Assembly (NCBI GenBank): GCA_012103455.1
Contig: WLWT01000001.1
Location: forward strand, 4,223,288-4,287,287
Source: Gammaproteobacteria bacterium
Lineage (GTDB): Bacteria; Pseudomonadota; Gammaproteobacteria; HK1
Reading direction: 5' to 3'
DNA: 64,000 bases
Position numbers and translations under genes: made by a program. How positions within the stretch are numbered: the first letter of the stretch is position 1; each line of letters begins with the position of its first letter. Positions 17,486 to 26,721 of this stretch are shown piece by piece. The notes under the pieces are model-generated. The model did not search any database, was not told the DNA's origin, and was given only the letters and a program-made list of their open reading frames with translations.

Positions 17486-17530
17486 CTGCATCAATTGGCC
17501 CTGCATCAATTAGCGCTGCATCAATTGACG
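17486..17530. repeat. 15-bp tandem repeat, three units, across the mtnA stop codon
   Basis: CTGCATCAATT recurs at 17486, 17501 and 17516, a period of exactly 15 bp. One unit codes for the last residues of mtnA; the mtnA TAA lies in the spacer before the next, and the other two are downstream. Confidence 0.8.
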
Positions 17531-18550
17531 GATGCTCTTGCGGCCGGGCTGTTCGATGATGCCGCGTTCGGTCACCAAAATATCGACCAAGGCGGCCGGC
17601 GTTACATCGAATACCGGATTCCACGCCCCGGCCCCGGCAGCGGCTACCGGCCTGCCACCGGCCTGCAAAACCTCAGCCGGCGCGCGCTCTTCTATGGGGA
17701 TCTGCTCCCCCGAATCAGCACTCATATCCAAGGTAGAGGTAGGCGCCACCACCATGAACTTGACACCGTGTTGCCGGGCGGCCACGGCTAAGCTGTAAGT
17801 ACCTATCTTATTGGCCACGTCACCGTTGGCGGCAACCCGGTCCGCGCCCACCACCACCCAGCCAACGGTGCCTTGGCGCATCAACCAGGCGGCCGCGCCA
17901 TCGGCGATCAGTTGCACCGGAATCCCGTCTTCCACCAATTCCCAAGCGGTCAGGCGGGCGCCTTGCAGCCAGGGCCGGGTCTCGCCGGCGTAAACCCGCT
18001 TGAGGTGACCCGCACTCCACGCCGAGCGGACCACGCCGAGCGCGGTGCCGTAACCGCCAGTGGCGAGCGAACCGGTGTTGCAATGGGTAAGCACACCACC
18101 TGAGTGCGCCATCAAAGCCGCTCCCAACTGGCCCATGCGGTGATTGGCGGCGATGTCCTCCTCGTGAATGGCGATAGCCAAGGCTTCAAGCGGCGCCGGA
18201 TCGGCGGGCCCATTGCGCAACACCGCGCGCGCGCGCTGTACCGCCCAACCCAAATTGACCGCTGTGGGCCGCGCGCCAGCCAGATAGTCGAGTTCGCTGT
18301 AGAGGTGTTCGCACCACCTCGCACCAGCGCTTCGCTGCGCCTGCCGCGCCCCCAGCACCACCCCATAAGCCGCCGCTATACCGATGGCGGGCGCGCCCCG
18401 CACCACCATATCGCCGATGGCCTGAGCGCACTCGTGCAACGTATCGATGCGTAAGTATTCAACCTGCGCCGGCAGTAGCCGCTGATCCAGCAAGGTCATG
18501 TGATCGCCATGCCAACGAATCGCTCTCACACGGTCGAATGAGGTGTTCAT
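17510..18550 (-). CDS. mtnA: S-methyl-5-thioribose-1-phosphate isomerase
   Basis: A 346-residue eIF2B-like isomerase converting 5-methylthioribose-1-phosphate to methylthioribulose-1-phosphate in the methionine salvage pathway. Family blocks include MVVRGAPAIGIAAAYG, THCNTGSLATGGYGTALG (the catalytic cysteine region) and VVGADRVAANGDVANKIGTY. The ATG at 18550, with GGAG eight bases before it, is chosen over a frame open 198 bases further up that would run into the divergent mtaD gene. It is divergent from mtaD across a short AT-rich spacer, so the two salvage genes may share a control region. Confidence 0.94.
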   Translation of the reverse strand: MNTSFDRVRAIRWHGDHMTLLDQRLLPAQVEYLRIDTLHECAQAIGDMVVRGAPAIGIAAAYGVVLGARQAQRSAGARWCEHLYSELDYLAGARPTAVNLGWAVQRARAVLRNGPADPAPLEALAIAIHEEDIAANHRMGQLGAALMAHSGGVLTHCNTGSLATGGYGTALGVVRSAWSAGHLKRVYAGETRPWLQGARLTAWELVEDGIPVQLIADGAAAWLMRQGTVGWVVVGADRVAANGDVANKIGTYSLAVAARQHGVKFMVVAPTSTLDMSADSGEQIPIEERAPAEVLQAGGRPVAAAGAGAWNPVFDVTPAALVDILVTERGIIEQPGRKSIRQLMQR

Positions 18551-18644
18551 GGAGGGCTCCGTTAGAGCAGATCGTGCAAGCGCACCGGTCAGGGTGTAGT
18601 GTTGCAAAGATATCATCAATATAATCACTATATTCTGCCTTCTT
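18551..18644. promoter_or_regulatory. divergent mtnA/mtaD control region
   Basis: A 94-bp spacer between two divergent genes. It contains an AT-rich stretch (18608-18635) that stands out from its GC-rich surroundings, with TATAAT at 18620-18625 and TATATT at 18629-18634, and TTGCAA at 18602. The distances between TTGCAA and these boxes are not the ideal 17 bp, so the exact promoter cannot be fixed. Confidence 0.35.
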
Positions 18645-19958
18645 ATGCAACACGCCGATCTGCAAATCAATCCGCAATGGCTAATCCCCGTAGAACCGGC
18701 GGGGGTCGAGCTGACGCAACACGCCGTCATCGTCAACAACGGGCGCATCGCCGAAGTCTGTCCTCTAGCCCAGGCGGCGGCCTACGCGCCAGCGCACATC
18801 GTAGATCTACCCGGCCATGCACTGATCCCGGGCTTAGTTAATGCCCACGGCCACGCCGCCATGACGCTGATGCGGGGAATCGCCGACGACCTGCCGTTGA
18901 TGACATGGCTCAGCGAACACATCTGGCCAGTGGAAAGCGCTTTGGTGAGCGAGCAATTCGTGGCGGACGGCACCCAGTTAGCCGTGGCGGAGATGTTGAG
19001 TAGCGGCACCACCTGCTTTAACGATATGTACTTCTTTCCGATGCAGGCGGCACGGGCCGCCAGTGGAGCGGGAATGCGGGCGGTTATTGGAATGATCGCT
19101 TTGGACTTCCCCTCGGTATTGGCCAAGGACGCCGATGAGTACATCGCCAAAGGCATCGAGTTTCACGATCATGCAAGGTCCGATCCGCTCATCACCAGCG
19201 CCTGGGCGCCGCATGCGCCTTACACTATCTCGGATAGGCCGCTATCGCGCATCCGCGTGCTGGCCGAAGAGATGGATGTTCCTATTCACATGCACGTGCA
19301 TGAGACTGCCGATGAAGTGAACAATGCCGTCAACGAACGCGGGCAGCGCCCCATCGCGCGGCTACAGGATTTGGAACTGCTCTCACCGCGCCTCATCGCA
19401 GTACACATGACTCAATTGGAACCGGAAGAGATAGAACTGGTCGCGCGCTACGGTGTTCATGTAGTGCACTGCCCGGAATCGAACTTCAAGCTGGCGAGCG
19501 GCGCCTGTCCTACGGATGCATTGTTAAAAGCAGGGGGCAGCGTTGCTCTTGGCACCGATGGTGCCGCCAGCAACAACGATCTGGATATGTTAAGCGAGAT
19601 GAGAAGCGCTGCGTTCCTGGCAAAACACGTAACCGGCGAGGCCGGTGCGGTCCCCGCCTCGAGCGCCCTCGGCATGGCCACCTTAGGTGGCGCGAAAGCT
19701 CTTGGCCTAGGCGATGAGATCGGCTCCATCGAACCGGGCAAGGCGGCTGATCTTTGTGCCATAGATCTCGGCGATTTAGCCACTCAGCCGGTGTATAGCG
19801 CCACCTCCGCGATAGTCTACGCGGCGCACCGCGCACAGGTAAAAGCCGTATGGGTGGCGGGCCGGCAAGTGGTGGCGGACGGTAGTTTGCTGCATATGGA
19901 TACACAGCGGCTTATCGCCAATGCCAAAGCGTGGCATGAGAAGACGGCGGCGCTATGA
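18645..19958 (+). CDS. mtaD: 5-methylthioadenosine/S-adenosylhomocysteine deaminase (TRZ/ATZ amidohydrolase)
   Basis: A 437-residue metal-dependent amidohydrolase. The metal ligands are visible in GLVNAHGHAAMTLMRGI, HMHVHETADEVNNAV and ALGTDGAASNNDLDML. Family members deaminate methylthioadenosine, S-adenosylhomocysteine or related purines. The position next to mtnA supports methylthioadenosine metabolism, as proposed for the equivalent Pseudomonas gene. Its stop overlaps the ubiG start by 4 nt (ATGA), making a plus-strand mtaD-ubiG unit. Confidence 0.9.
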   Translation: MQHADLQINPQWLIPVEPAGVELTQHAVIVNNGRIAEVCPLAQAAAYAPAHIVDLPGHALIPGLVNAHGHAAMTLMRGIADDLPLMTWLSEHIWPVESALVSEQFVADGTQLAVAEMLSSGTTCFNDMYFFPMQAARAASGAGMRAVIGMIALDFPSVLAKDADEYIAKGIEFHDHARSDPLITSAWAPHAPYTISDRPLSRIRVLAEEMDVPIHMHVHETADEVNNAVNERGQRPIARLQDLELLSPRLIAVHMTQLEPEEIELVARYGVHVVHCPESNFKLASGACPTDALLKAGGSVALGTDGAASNNDLDMLSEMRSAAFLAKHVTGEAGAVPASSALGMATLGGAKALGLGDEIGSIEPGKAADLCAIDLGDLATQPVYSATSAIVYAAHRAQVKAVWVAGRQVVADGSLLHMDTQRLIANAKAWHEKTAAL

Positions 19959-20692
19959 ACCGTGTTAACGAGCACGCTGCCCGCAGCGCCACCAACGTCG
20001 ATGAGCACGAGATAGCACACTTCGACAATTTAAGCGCCGAGTGGTGGGACAGCGACGGCGAGCTGCGCACGCTACACCATCTGAACCCGGCAAGACTTGA
20101 CTACATACACGGCCGGACCGGGCCGTTGCGCAACAAAACAACCGTGGACGTAGGCTGCGGCGGCGGTATCCTAGCCGAGGCCCTAGCCACCGCCGGTGCG
20201 GCTGTGACAGGGATAGATCTGTCCACCAGCGCACTCACAGCAGCCCGCTTGCATGCGCGTGAGACAGGCGTACACGTGCAATACGTCGAGGCGAGCGCGG
20301 AGCACTTTGCACGGACGCACACAGGCGCATTCGCGCTGGTTACCTGTTTGGAGCTACTTGAGCACGTGCCCGATCCCGCCTCTACCATCGCTGCTTGCGC
20401 CAACTTGGCCGCGCCCGGCGCGGATATCGTGTTCTCCACCATCAGCCGTACGTTCAAAGCGTATTTGGGTGCTGTGGTGGGCGCTGAATACGTGCTCGGG
20501 TTGCTGCCCCGGGGAACCCACGACTATCAACGTTTCATACGCCCTTCGGAGTTGGCAGCCGAGGGCCGGCGCTGCGCGCTGGAGCTGCTAGACGTCACCG
20601 GGCTTGCCTACAACCCGTTTACCGGCAAAGCTTGGCTGAGCTCGGATCCACACATCAACTACCTGGCGCATTTCAGGCGGCTCCCCGATTAG
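19955..20692 (+). CDS. ubiG: ubiquinone biosynthesis O-methyltransferase
   Basis: A 245-residue SAM methyltransferase carrying out the two O-methylations of ubiquinone synthesis. It starts after a variable tail with HFDNLSAEWWDSDGELRTLH, typical of UbiG. The SAM loop is VDVGCGGGILAEALA near residue 65, and LVTCLELLEHVPDP follows. The ATGA overlap with mtaD and the downstream gph and yciK-like genes reproduce the order known in Pseudomonas. Confidence 0.95.
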   Translation: MNRVNEHAARSATNVDEHEIAHFDNLSAEWWDSDGELRTLHHLNPARLDYIHGRTGPLRNKTTVDVGCGGGILAEALATAGAAVTGIDLSTSALTAARLHARETGVHVQYVEASAEHFARTHTGAFALVTCLELLEHVPDPASTIAACANLAAPGADIVFSTISRTFKAYLGAVVGAEYVLGLLPRGTHDYQRFIRPSELAAEGRRCALELLDVTGLAYNPFTGKAWLSSDPHINYLAHFRRLPD

Positions 20693-20776
20693 CGTCGAAT
20701 AAGCTAATGGGGCTGTTCAAGACCCCACTCTTTTAGGGCTTTGATGTCCGGGAGGCCTTTGTATCAGGGGGCTTTT

Positions 20777-21427
20777 ATGTTTGCGGGGCTTATGCTGGAT
20801 CTGGACGGTACCCTGGCCGATACCGCTTTGGATCTGGTGGGGGCCGCGCAAAGACTGTGTGAACATTACGGCGTCACTGCACCGGCTTACGCTACCTTGC
20901 GTGCTCATGTTTCGTCCGGGGCTAGCGCCATGCTCAAAGCGGCTCTGGGCTGTACCCCCGAGGACGGCGAATTCAGCCGCGCCAAACGCCGCTTCCTCTC
21001 CTTGTATGCCCGCGATCCGGTGGCGAGAACACGCCTTTTCGAGGGCATGGAAGAAGTGCTGGCGGAACTGCGCGCCCGACGTATTCCCTGGTGCGTTGTC
21101 ACCAACAAACCCGAACCGCTGGCGCGCCTGGTGGTCCATGGGCTAGCTCTGACCCATCATTGCGCCGGCATTATCGCCACCGGCACTACGGCCCAAAACA
21201 AACCGCACGGTCAGCCGGTACGCTTAGCCGCCCATTTGACCGGCATAGCACCGCCCCAATTGCTCATGATCGGTGACGACCGGCGTGACATTCAGGCGGC
21301 CCACACCGCGGGTGCCGGCGCCTTGGCCGCAGCGTGGGGCTATATTGCCCCGGGTGAGGATTGCGGCAATTGGGGGGCTTTAGCGGTGCTGCATAGGCCG
21401 CAGCAGATCATGTCTTGGCTCAAGTAG
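20777..21427 (+). CDS. gph: phosphoglycolate phosphatase-like HAD hydrolase
   Basis: A 216-residue haloacid-dehalogenase phosphatase. Motif I is GLMLDLDGTLADTALDL, motif II lies in PWCVVTNKPEP and motif IV in LMIGDDRRDIQAAHTAGAGA. Gph removes phosphate from 2-phosphoglycolate; in the ubiG-linked form (MupP in Pseudomonas) it acts on N-acetylmuramate 6-phosphate in cell-wall recycling, so either substrate is possible. The ATG at 20777 follows a purine-rich CAGGGGG; a frame start 36 bases up would add 12 unrelated residues. Confidence 0.88.
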   Translation: MFAGLMLDLDGTLADTALDLVGAAQRLCEHYGVTAPAYATLRAHVSSGASAMLKAALGCTPEDGEFSRAKRRFLSLYARDPVARTRLFEGMEEVLAELRARRIPWCVVTNKPEPLARLVVHGLALTHHCAGIIATGTTAQNKPHGQPVRLAAHLTGIAPPQLLMIGDDRRDIQAAHTAGAGALAAAWGYIAPGEDCGNWGALAVLHRPQQIMSWLK

Positions 21428-21493
21428 TCCGCAATAGCGCATGAAACCATCGCGCCCTCACCTGGCCGCGCCGGTCAAAGCCCGGCACAATTC

Positions 21494-21533
21494 GCCTTTA
21501 CTCAACCCCTTTGTTCAATCCTCTTGTTCAACC
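21494..21533. repeat. 13-14-bp imperfect tandem repeat in the gph/yciK gap
   Basis: Variants CCTTTACTCAACC, CCTTTGTTCAATC and CTCTTGTTCAACC follow one another with a period of 13 bp in the 148-bp gap between the two genes. Confidence 0.55.
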
Positions 21534-21575
21534 ACGGAGCCGCCTCTTAAGAAGCTGCCCCCAACTGAGTAGACC

Positions 21576-22346
21576 TTGCTGGTGGAACGCATTCACGACT
21601 ATGAGCCAGCGCCGGCGCTGCTACAGGGCCGCGTCATCCTTGTCACCGGGGCGGGGCGCGGCATCGGCCGCACCGCGGCATTGACCTTCGCCACCCACGG
21701 AGCGACCACTGTGTTACTCGGCCGTAAGGTACCGGCCCTGGAATCACTATATGACGACATCCTGGCCGCCGGTGGGCCGCAACCGGCTATCTACCCACTG
21801 GACCTTCTCGGTGCCAATCCGTCCGACTATGCAGACATGGCCGGCCGCCTGGGCGGCGCCCTAGGCCACCTCGACGGGCTTTTGTTGAATGCCGGCCAGC
21901 TAGGCACCCTAGGTCCACTCGAGCACAGTGATCCGGAAGAGTTCGTCCGTGTTCTGCACGTCAACCTGACTGCCAATTACCTATTATGCAGAGCATGTTT
22001 ACCGCTCATGCGCCAAAGCGCCGACGCCTCCATAGTGCTCATCAGCTCGGATGTTGGCCGCAAAGGCGCAGCCTACTGGGGTGCTTACAGCATTTCCAAA
22101 CACGGCATCGAAGGACTCACCCAGGTGTTGGCCGGCGAGTTGGAGCAGACCCAAGTGCGTGTCAATGCCCTCAATCCCGGCGCTGTACGTACCGCTATGC
22201 GGGCCAACGCCTACCCGGCCGAAGATCGCCGGGGACTGCCTGAACCGCAGGCGCTTATGGTGCCTTATCTATATCTGCTGGGGCCTGATAGCAAAGGTGT
22301 AACCGGTAACTCCTTCGATGCGCAACCCCAAACGCCAAAGTCGTGA
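21576..22346 (+). CDS. YciK-like short-chain dehydrogenase/reductase
   Basis: A 256-residue SDR. The NAD(P) loop is ILVTGAGRGIGRTAAL near residue 20, LLNAGQLGTLGPL is the conserved NAG block and YSISKHGIEGL contains the catalytic Tyr and Lys. The N-terminus YEPAPALLQGRVILVTGAGR matches YciK-type oxidoreductases, which follow gph in Pseudomonas. The substrate is unknown. It starts with TTG at 21576 and has no strong ribosome site. It may be expressed with gph. Confidence 0.85.
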   Translation: MLVERIHDYEPAPALLQGRVILVTGAGRGIGRTAALTFATHGATTVLLGRKVPALESLYDDILAAGGPQPAIYPLDLLGANPSDYADMAGRLGGALGHLDGLLLNAGQLGTLGPLEHSDPEEFVRVLHVNLTANYLLCRACLPLMRQSADASIVLISSDVGRKGAAYWGAYSISKHGIEGLTQVLAGELEQTQVRVNALNPGAVRTAMRANAYPAEDRRGLPEPQALMVPYLYLLGPDSKGVTGNSFDAQPQTPKS

Positions 22347-22623
22347 AAATACAAGCCGGACAATACGCACCAGTCCCTGTACTGAAGCCCTGCTCCGACG
22401 AGGTGCCCTCATTATTGTTTGCCATACCGTATTGTTAGCCACACCATAACCGGCTTGAGCCCCAGCGGTGGCCGCTGCCAACGTCAGCGCCGCCATAAAC
22501 TTTCGTATGTTTGCACCCCCGCTTTTTCAACACTGTAAATCGTGTGCCCAGGTTGCACAAAAAACGTTGCGCGCAAACGCAATAAGCGCCCGGAAACAAT
22601 GCATACCAACGGTGACAACGCGC

Positions 22624-24186
22624 TCAGTGTTGAGCAAAGTAGCGGCGCAAATACTCATCGAAATCTATCTCATCGTCCTCCTCGAGACGCCTTTGATCAT
22701 GCAATGATCGCTGCGCCAGCGCCTTTAGATGAACTCTTCGCCTGCTGTCCAGCGATGCTGCTAAGCCGGCGGTGCGCAATTCCTCGGATTTGCGCAAAGC
22801 AAAGTGAAAGAAACTCTCCCCCCTATCGCGCATTTCCCGTAGCACCCGGGCCGATGGAGTCGCCGATGGGTCTTCAACCTTCACCCGCTGTGCTCTTAAG
22901 GCCTCGGTATAGGGCCGCGCCGCTAAGCCACTGTCCAGCATCTCCGAGACCGCCTCAATGCGATCCAGTAGCTGTCCAGCCCAATGCACCAATTCCACCG
23001 ATCCACCGCCGCGCTTTAGCGTAACCCCCGTGTCCCGCCCTTTACAGGTCACGGTATGTAAGTTGTGATCCATCTCTTCTTGGGCCGCCGCACAGATGAG
23101 CGGACTCGACTCTAACAGCGCCTGCAACATATAAGCTTCGAGGAAGCGCATAGTGGTCTCGGACACACCGGTGGTACACCACGGATCCAGATCCAAGGAC
23201 CGTAACTCCACATATTCAACCCCCCGCTCAGCCAGCGCCGTGGTCCTCTTCTCATTGCCGATGGGCGTACGTTTGGGGCGCACGTAGCTGTAGTACTCGT
23301 TTTCGATCTGCAAGATATTGGCGTTCAACTGAAAATAGCTGTCATCGCGCTTGACGCCGATACGCTGATAAGGCGGATGTGGCGTGTCTATAGCGTGGCG
23401 CAGACCGGCCACGTAGCGCTCGAGCGAATCATAAGACACAGCCAAACCGCCACCGGTGCGGTTGCTGTAACCGAAATCGCTCAACCTGAGGGAGGTGCCG
23501 TGGGGGTAAAACCACGTCGCTCTGTCAAATGCGCGTAAACCAGCGCCACCGGCCCGTACGAAGGACTTGCATACAGCCGGAGAGCTGCCGAACAGGTATG
23601 CGATGAGCCAGATCGTGCGCTTCAAATTACGCAGCATGCCCATGTAGCAGGCATCTATGACATCGCGAGAAAACGCCCGCCCTTGCGCCGCCGCCAACCC
23701 CTCCCACAGGGACGGTGGTGGCGAATAGTTAAAATGCACGCCGGCGATAGCCTGCATGGCCCGGCCATAGCGGTAACCTAGACCGATGCGATAAACATGC
23801 TTCATGCGTCCTACGTTGGAGTACCCGTACCGCGCCACCGGAATGTTCTCATCCGTGGCCAAAATGCACGGCATGCTGGTCACCCACAACAACTCATCGC
23901 CGATCTGCGAATAAACGAAGCGGTGAATATCCTCCAACTCTTCGATAACGGCTCGCGGTGAGGCGTTGGCGGCGGTGACGAACTCCAACAAGGCCTCCGA
24001 GTAGTCGGTCGTGATGCTGGGATGGGTCAGGGCGGAACCGAGTTCCACTGGATGATCGCTGAGCGCGATGGCACCATTATCCGTTACCCTGAGGCTCTCT
24101 TTCTCGACACCTTTAAGACCGTCACTGAATCCATCGTTCGCCGCCGCGTCGAGGCGGCTCACAATCACATCCGAGTCGTAGTACAA
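22624..24186 (-). CDS. gshA: glutamate-cysteine ligase
   Basis: A 520-residue enzyme of the gammaproteobacterial GshA type; it joins glutamate and cysteine in the first step of glutathione synthesis. Motifs include GLKGVEKESLRVTDNG near residue 28, HPSITTDYSEALLEFVT near 58-75 and the long ILQIENEYYSYVRPKR. The TTG at 24186 is chosen because GGAG stands seven bases before it and the resulting length equals the E. coli enzyme (518); the frame stays open another 68 codons upstream with no family similarity. It stands alone and divergent from the desaturase gene. Confidence 0.93.
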   Translation of the reverse strand: MYYDSDVIVSRLDAAANDGFSDGLKGVEKESLRVTDNGAIALSDHPVELGSALTHPSITTDYSEALLEFVTAANASPRAVIEELEDIHRFVYSQIGDELLWVTSMPCILATDENIPVARYGYSNVGRMKHVYRIGLGYRYGRAMQAIAGVHFNYSPPPSLWEGLAAAQGRAFSRDVIDACYMGMLRNLKRTIWLIAYLFGSSPAVCKSFVRAGGAGLRAFDRATWFYPHGTSLRLSDFGYSNRTGGGLAVSYDSLERYVAGLRHAIDTPHPPYQRIGVKRDDSYFQLNANILQIENEYYSYVRPKRTPIGNEKRTTALAERGVEYVELRSLDLDPWCTTGVSETTMRFLEAYMLQALLESSPLICAAAQEEMDHNLHTVTCKGRDTGVTLKRGGGSVELVHWAGQLLDRIEAVSEMLDSGLAARPYTEALRAQRVKVEDPSATPSARVLREMRDRGESFFHFALRKSEELRTAGLAASLDSRRRVHLKALAQRSLHDQRRLEEDDEIDFDEYLRRYFAQH

Positions 24187-24456
24187 AGACGTTTCTCCGC
24201 GTCGAAATGGCGCCAAGCCTCGCCCCAGTATAACGCGCGGCCCGCAGCCAGGCGGCGCCCGTATAGGTAGACCCCATCTATAGATAGCTATAGATAGACC
24301 TCGTTCGCATTCGCTTAAAGAAGTTGTGGAGTTATGGGGACCATAATCCGTATAATCGATCATACAAAGTGACTGCAAGCGGGAATTCAAAGCCTAGGCA
24401 CAGATTCAGCCCGCTTTTGTGTTATGTCTGCATGGTCGAGTGGAGAACTTAAAACT

Positions 24457-25641
24457 ATGTGGTACGACGGCTTATTGGCTGCCAGTTTTTGGGAAATCGT
24501 GGGATATACGCTGCTCCTCACCCATATCACGATCGCCAGCGTCACGATTTACCTACACCGCTACTCCGCCCACCGAGCCCTGAAGCTGCATCCGGCGGCG
24601 AAACACTTTTTCAGGTTTTGGCTATGGCTCACCACCGGCATGCTAACCAAGGCGTGGACCGCGGTACACCGCAAACACCACGCACGCGTAGAGACGGTGG
24701 AAGACCCCCACAGCCCGCAGGTCTTGGGCCTTAGAAAAGTATTGCTGGAGGGCGCAGAGCTGTACCGGGTGTCGGCGCGCGACCCGGAGGTGCTGGAGAA
24801 GTACGGCAAGGGCACACCGGATGACTGGCTGGAGCGTAACGTTTACCGGCACGATAGACGCGGCATCTTGCTGATGGCGATTATCAATGTGCTGTTGTTG
24901 GGACCAGCCGGGTTGACTGTTTGGGCGATCCAGATGTTATGGATCCCCTTTCTGGCAGCAGGTGTCATCAACGGCGTCGGTCATTACACTGGATACCGTA
25001 ACTTCGAGTGCGACGATGCCGCCACTAATATTTCGCCCTGGGGCATCCTCATCGGTGGCGAGGAATTGCACAACAATCACCACACTTATCCGAGCTCGGC
25101 AAAGATGTCGGTCAAGTGGTGGGAATTCGACATCGGCTGGCTCTACATCCGCATACTCTCGATGCTGAGATTGGCTAAGGTCAAACGCATTCCGCCGATC
25201 TTGGCGCGTGACAGCACCAACTCCGAGATCGATCTGGAAACGCTTTCCACGGTTATCAACAACCGTTTTCAGATCATGGCCCACTACGCATGCACGGTGG
25301 TGGCACCGCTAGTCGCAGCGGAGCGCGCCCGTGCCTCCGCTGACAGTACTCCCCTGCTGAAACGGGCTAGATCACTGCTTTGCCGCAGCGAGATCATGCT
25401 TGACCATGATGCGCGAGAGACCAGAGACCGGATCCGCGCCAGCAGCGACGTGCTCAACCTCATCTTCGAAAAACGGGTGGAATTACAAAATCTCTGGGAG
25501 AACCGGCAGGCGACCACCGAAGAACTCCATCAAGCATTGCTGGACTGGTGCCGCCGGGCAGAGGAAAGCGGCATCGAAGTCTTACAAGACTTCGCGCTGC
25601 GTCTTCGTACCTTCTCCACTGGTCCGTTGCCGGCTTATTGA
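24457..25641 (+). CDS. acyl-CoA/fatty acid delta-9 type desaturase
   Basis: A 394-residue membrane di-iron desaturase. The three histidine boxes are present: HRYSAHR near residue 32, HRKHHARVE near 70 and HNNHHTYPSS near 208. Two hydrophobic hairpins surround them. The family introduces a double bond into membrane fatty acids, often in cold adaptation. The C-terminal ~120 residues after the third box are charged and helical, longer than in minimal desaturases. The ATG at 24457 has GGAG eleven bases upstream; an ATG 33 bases earlier lacks any ribosome site. The palindromic AT repeats at 24276-24300 lie upstream. Confidence 0.88.
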   Translation: MWYDGLLAASFWEIVGYTLLLTHITIASVTIYLHRYSAHRALKLHPAAKHFFRFWLWLTTGMLTKAWTAVHRKHHARVETVEDPHSPQVLGLRKVLLEGAELYRVSARDPEVLEKYGKGTPDDWLERNVYRHDRRGILLMAIINVLLLGPAGLTVWAIQMLWIPFLAAGVINGVGHYTGYRNFECDDAATNISPWGILIGGEELHNNHHTYPSSAKMSVKWWEFDIGWLYIRILSMLRLAKVKRIPPILARDSTNSEIDLETLSTVINNRFQIMAHYACTVVAPLVAAERARASADSTPLLKRARSLLCRSEIMLDHDARETRDRIRASSDVLNLIFEKRVELQNLWENRQATTEELHQALLDWCRRAEESGIEVLQDFALRLRTFSTGPLPAY

Positions 25642-25650
25642 TTCCAACGG

Positions 25651-26448
25651 TTAGTTCAAAGCACTCATGAACGCGCGCAAGGCACTACTCACAGTGCCTG
25701 CCGCTTCGATGGGCAACATGTGTCCTTGGCGGGGGACAATGACCAACTTGGCACTGGCCACGGCACCGACCAACCTGCGCGCCATCGCCGGTGTGGAACC
25801 CGCGTCAAGAGCGCCGCATAGCACTAGCATGGGTGAAACAATGCGCTTGACGTCTTCGGCGGTCTCCACATCGGCACGGGCGTATAATTCGGAGGCCGCG
25901 ATATATCCAGCCGGCTCATTGCTGGCCAATCGTTGGCGGATGGCCTGTACGCGCTCGCGCTCGTCTCCCTGAAATGTCGCCGAGAACCATCGCTGAATGG
26001 CTGAATCCGCATTGGCTACCGGACCATGGCGGCGGGCTTGATCGATGCGTGTGAGAAGCATATCCCGCTGTGCTTTGAGGCGGCGATAGGCAGTGCTGAT
26101 GAGAACCGTTCCGGCAACCCGCTGCGATGCTCTGGCCGCTAGGGCCAACGTGACTTGTCCGCCCAGATCGAACCCGGCGACTACGGCGCGTTCAATCTTG
26201 AGTTCATCGAGCACAACGGTGACTTGGTCCACGAAATGTTGAAGTTTGAGTGCCTTGGGCGGTGATGGACTGGCGCCGTGGCCCAAAGCATCAATGGTGA
26301 TGGTCATACAGCTACCGGCAAGTGCCGCCACCTGTTCATCCCACATACCCCGGTCCAAGCCTAGACCGTGCAACAGCACTAGCGGTCGTCCCTCACCGTG
26401 TACGGCAAAACAGGTTCCGTCGGGCGCATGTCGGTCTACAGCGGACAC
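25651..26448 (-). CDS. alpha/beta hydrolase with aspartate in the nucleophile elbow
   Basis: A 265-residue alpha/beta hydrolase of the 3-oxoadipate enol-lactonase-like kind. The oxyanion region is PLVLLHGLGLDRGMWDEQV. The nucleophile elbow reads VVAGFDLGGQ, so an Asp stands where lactonases and esterases have Ser. The acid is likely in LVLCGALDAGSTP and the catalytic His in RQGHMLPIEA. An Asp nucleophile is known from haloalkane and haloacetate dehalogenases and epoxide hydrolases, so a dehalogenase- or epoxide-type activity is possible; the substrate is unknown. Convergent with the desaturase gene, whose stop is nine bases away. Confidence 0.85.
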   Translation of the reverse strand: MSAVDRHAPDGTCFAVHGEGRPLVLLHGLGLDRGMWDEQVAALAGSCMTITIDALGHGASPSPPKALKLQHFVDQVTVVLDELKIERAVVAGFDLGGQVTLALAARASQRVAGTVLISTAYRRLKAQRDMLLTRIDQARRHGPVANADSAIQRWFSATFQGDERERVQAIRQRLASNEPAGYIAASELYARADVETAEDVKRIVSPMLVLCGALDAGSTPAMARRLVGAVASAKLVIVPRQGHMLPIEAAGTVSSALRAFMSALN

Positions 26449-26721
26449 AAAGCAGACCCCTCTTATCCGTTATTGAGTCATCGACTTGTGAATTGTTGCT
26501 ACGCCGCGCGGCATCATCTACTGTCTTGGTGCCCTTCTCGCACCGTAACAGACAAGCGTCCGCGAACGGCCTCCCCTGGTGCCTCAGTATAACGATGCCG
26601 AGCAACAAAGAAATGCTTATGTCATAACCCCGCGCTCGCAACGCTATTTACAACACCCTAACACTATAGTCATATACGAGCCTTGCTATCTTGGAGCGTC
26701 GATAAATTGTCCATCAGCGTC

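Noticed and set aside
22396..22406. GAGGTGCCCT in the yciK-gshA gap, resembling the MITE end
   Set aside because: Only about ten bases match and nothing of the rest of the element is present nearby.
3234..22466. A 16-base match (CGGCTTGAGCCCCAGC) at about 3233 and 22450
   Set aside because: A single match of this length in 64 kb is expected by chance roughly once in two such windows; the flanks are unrelated.
22269..22496. 75-codon minus-strand frame starting with a signal-peptide-like stretch (MAALTLAAATAGAQAGYG)
   Set aside because: It overlaps the end of the yciK-like gene, turns into an Arg-rich sequence without recognisable domain after ~25 residues, and has no ribosome site. It may be the broken start of an old exported protein, but the evidence is too thin.
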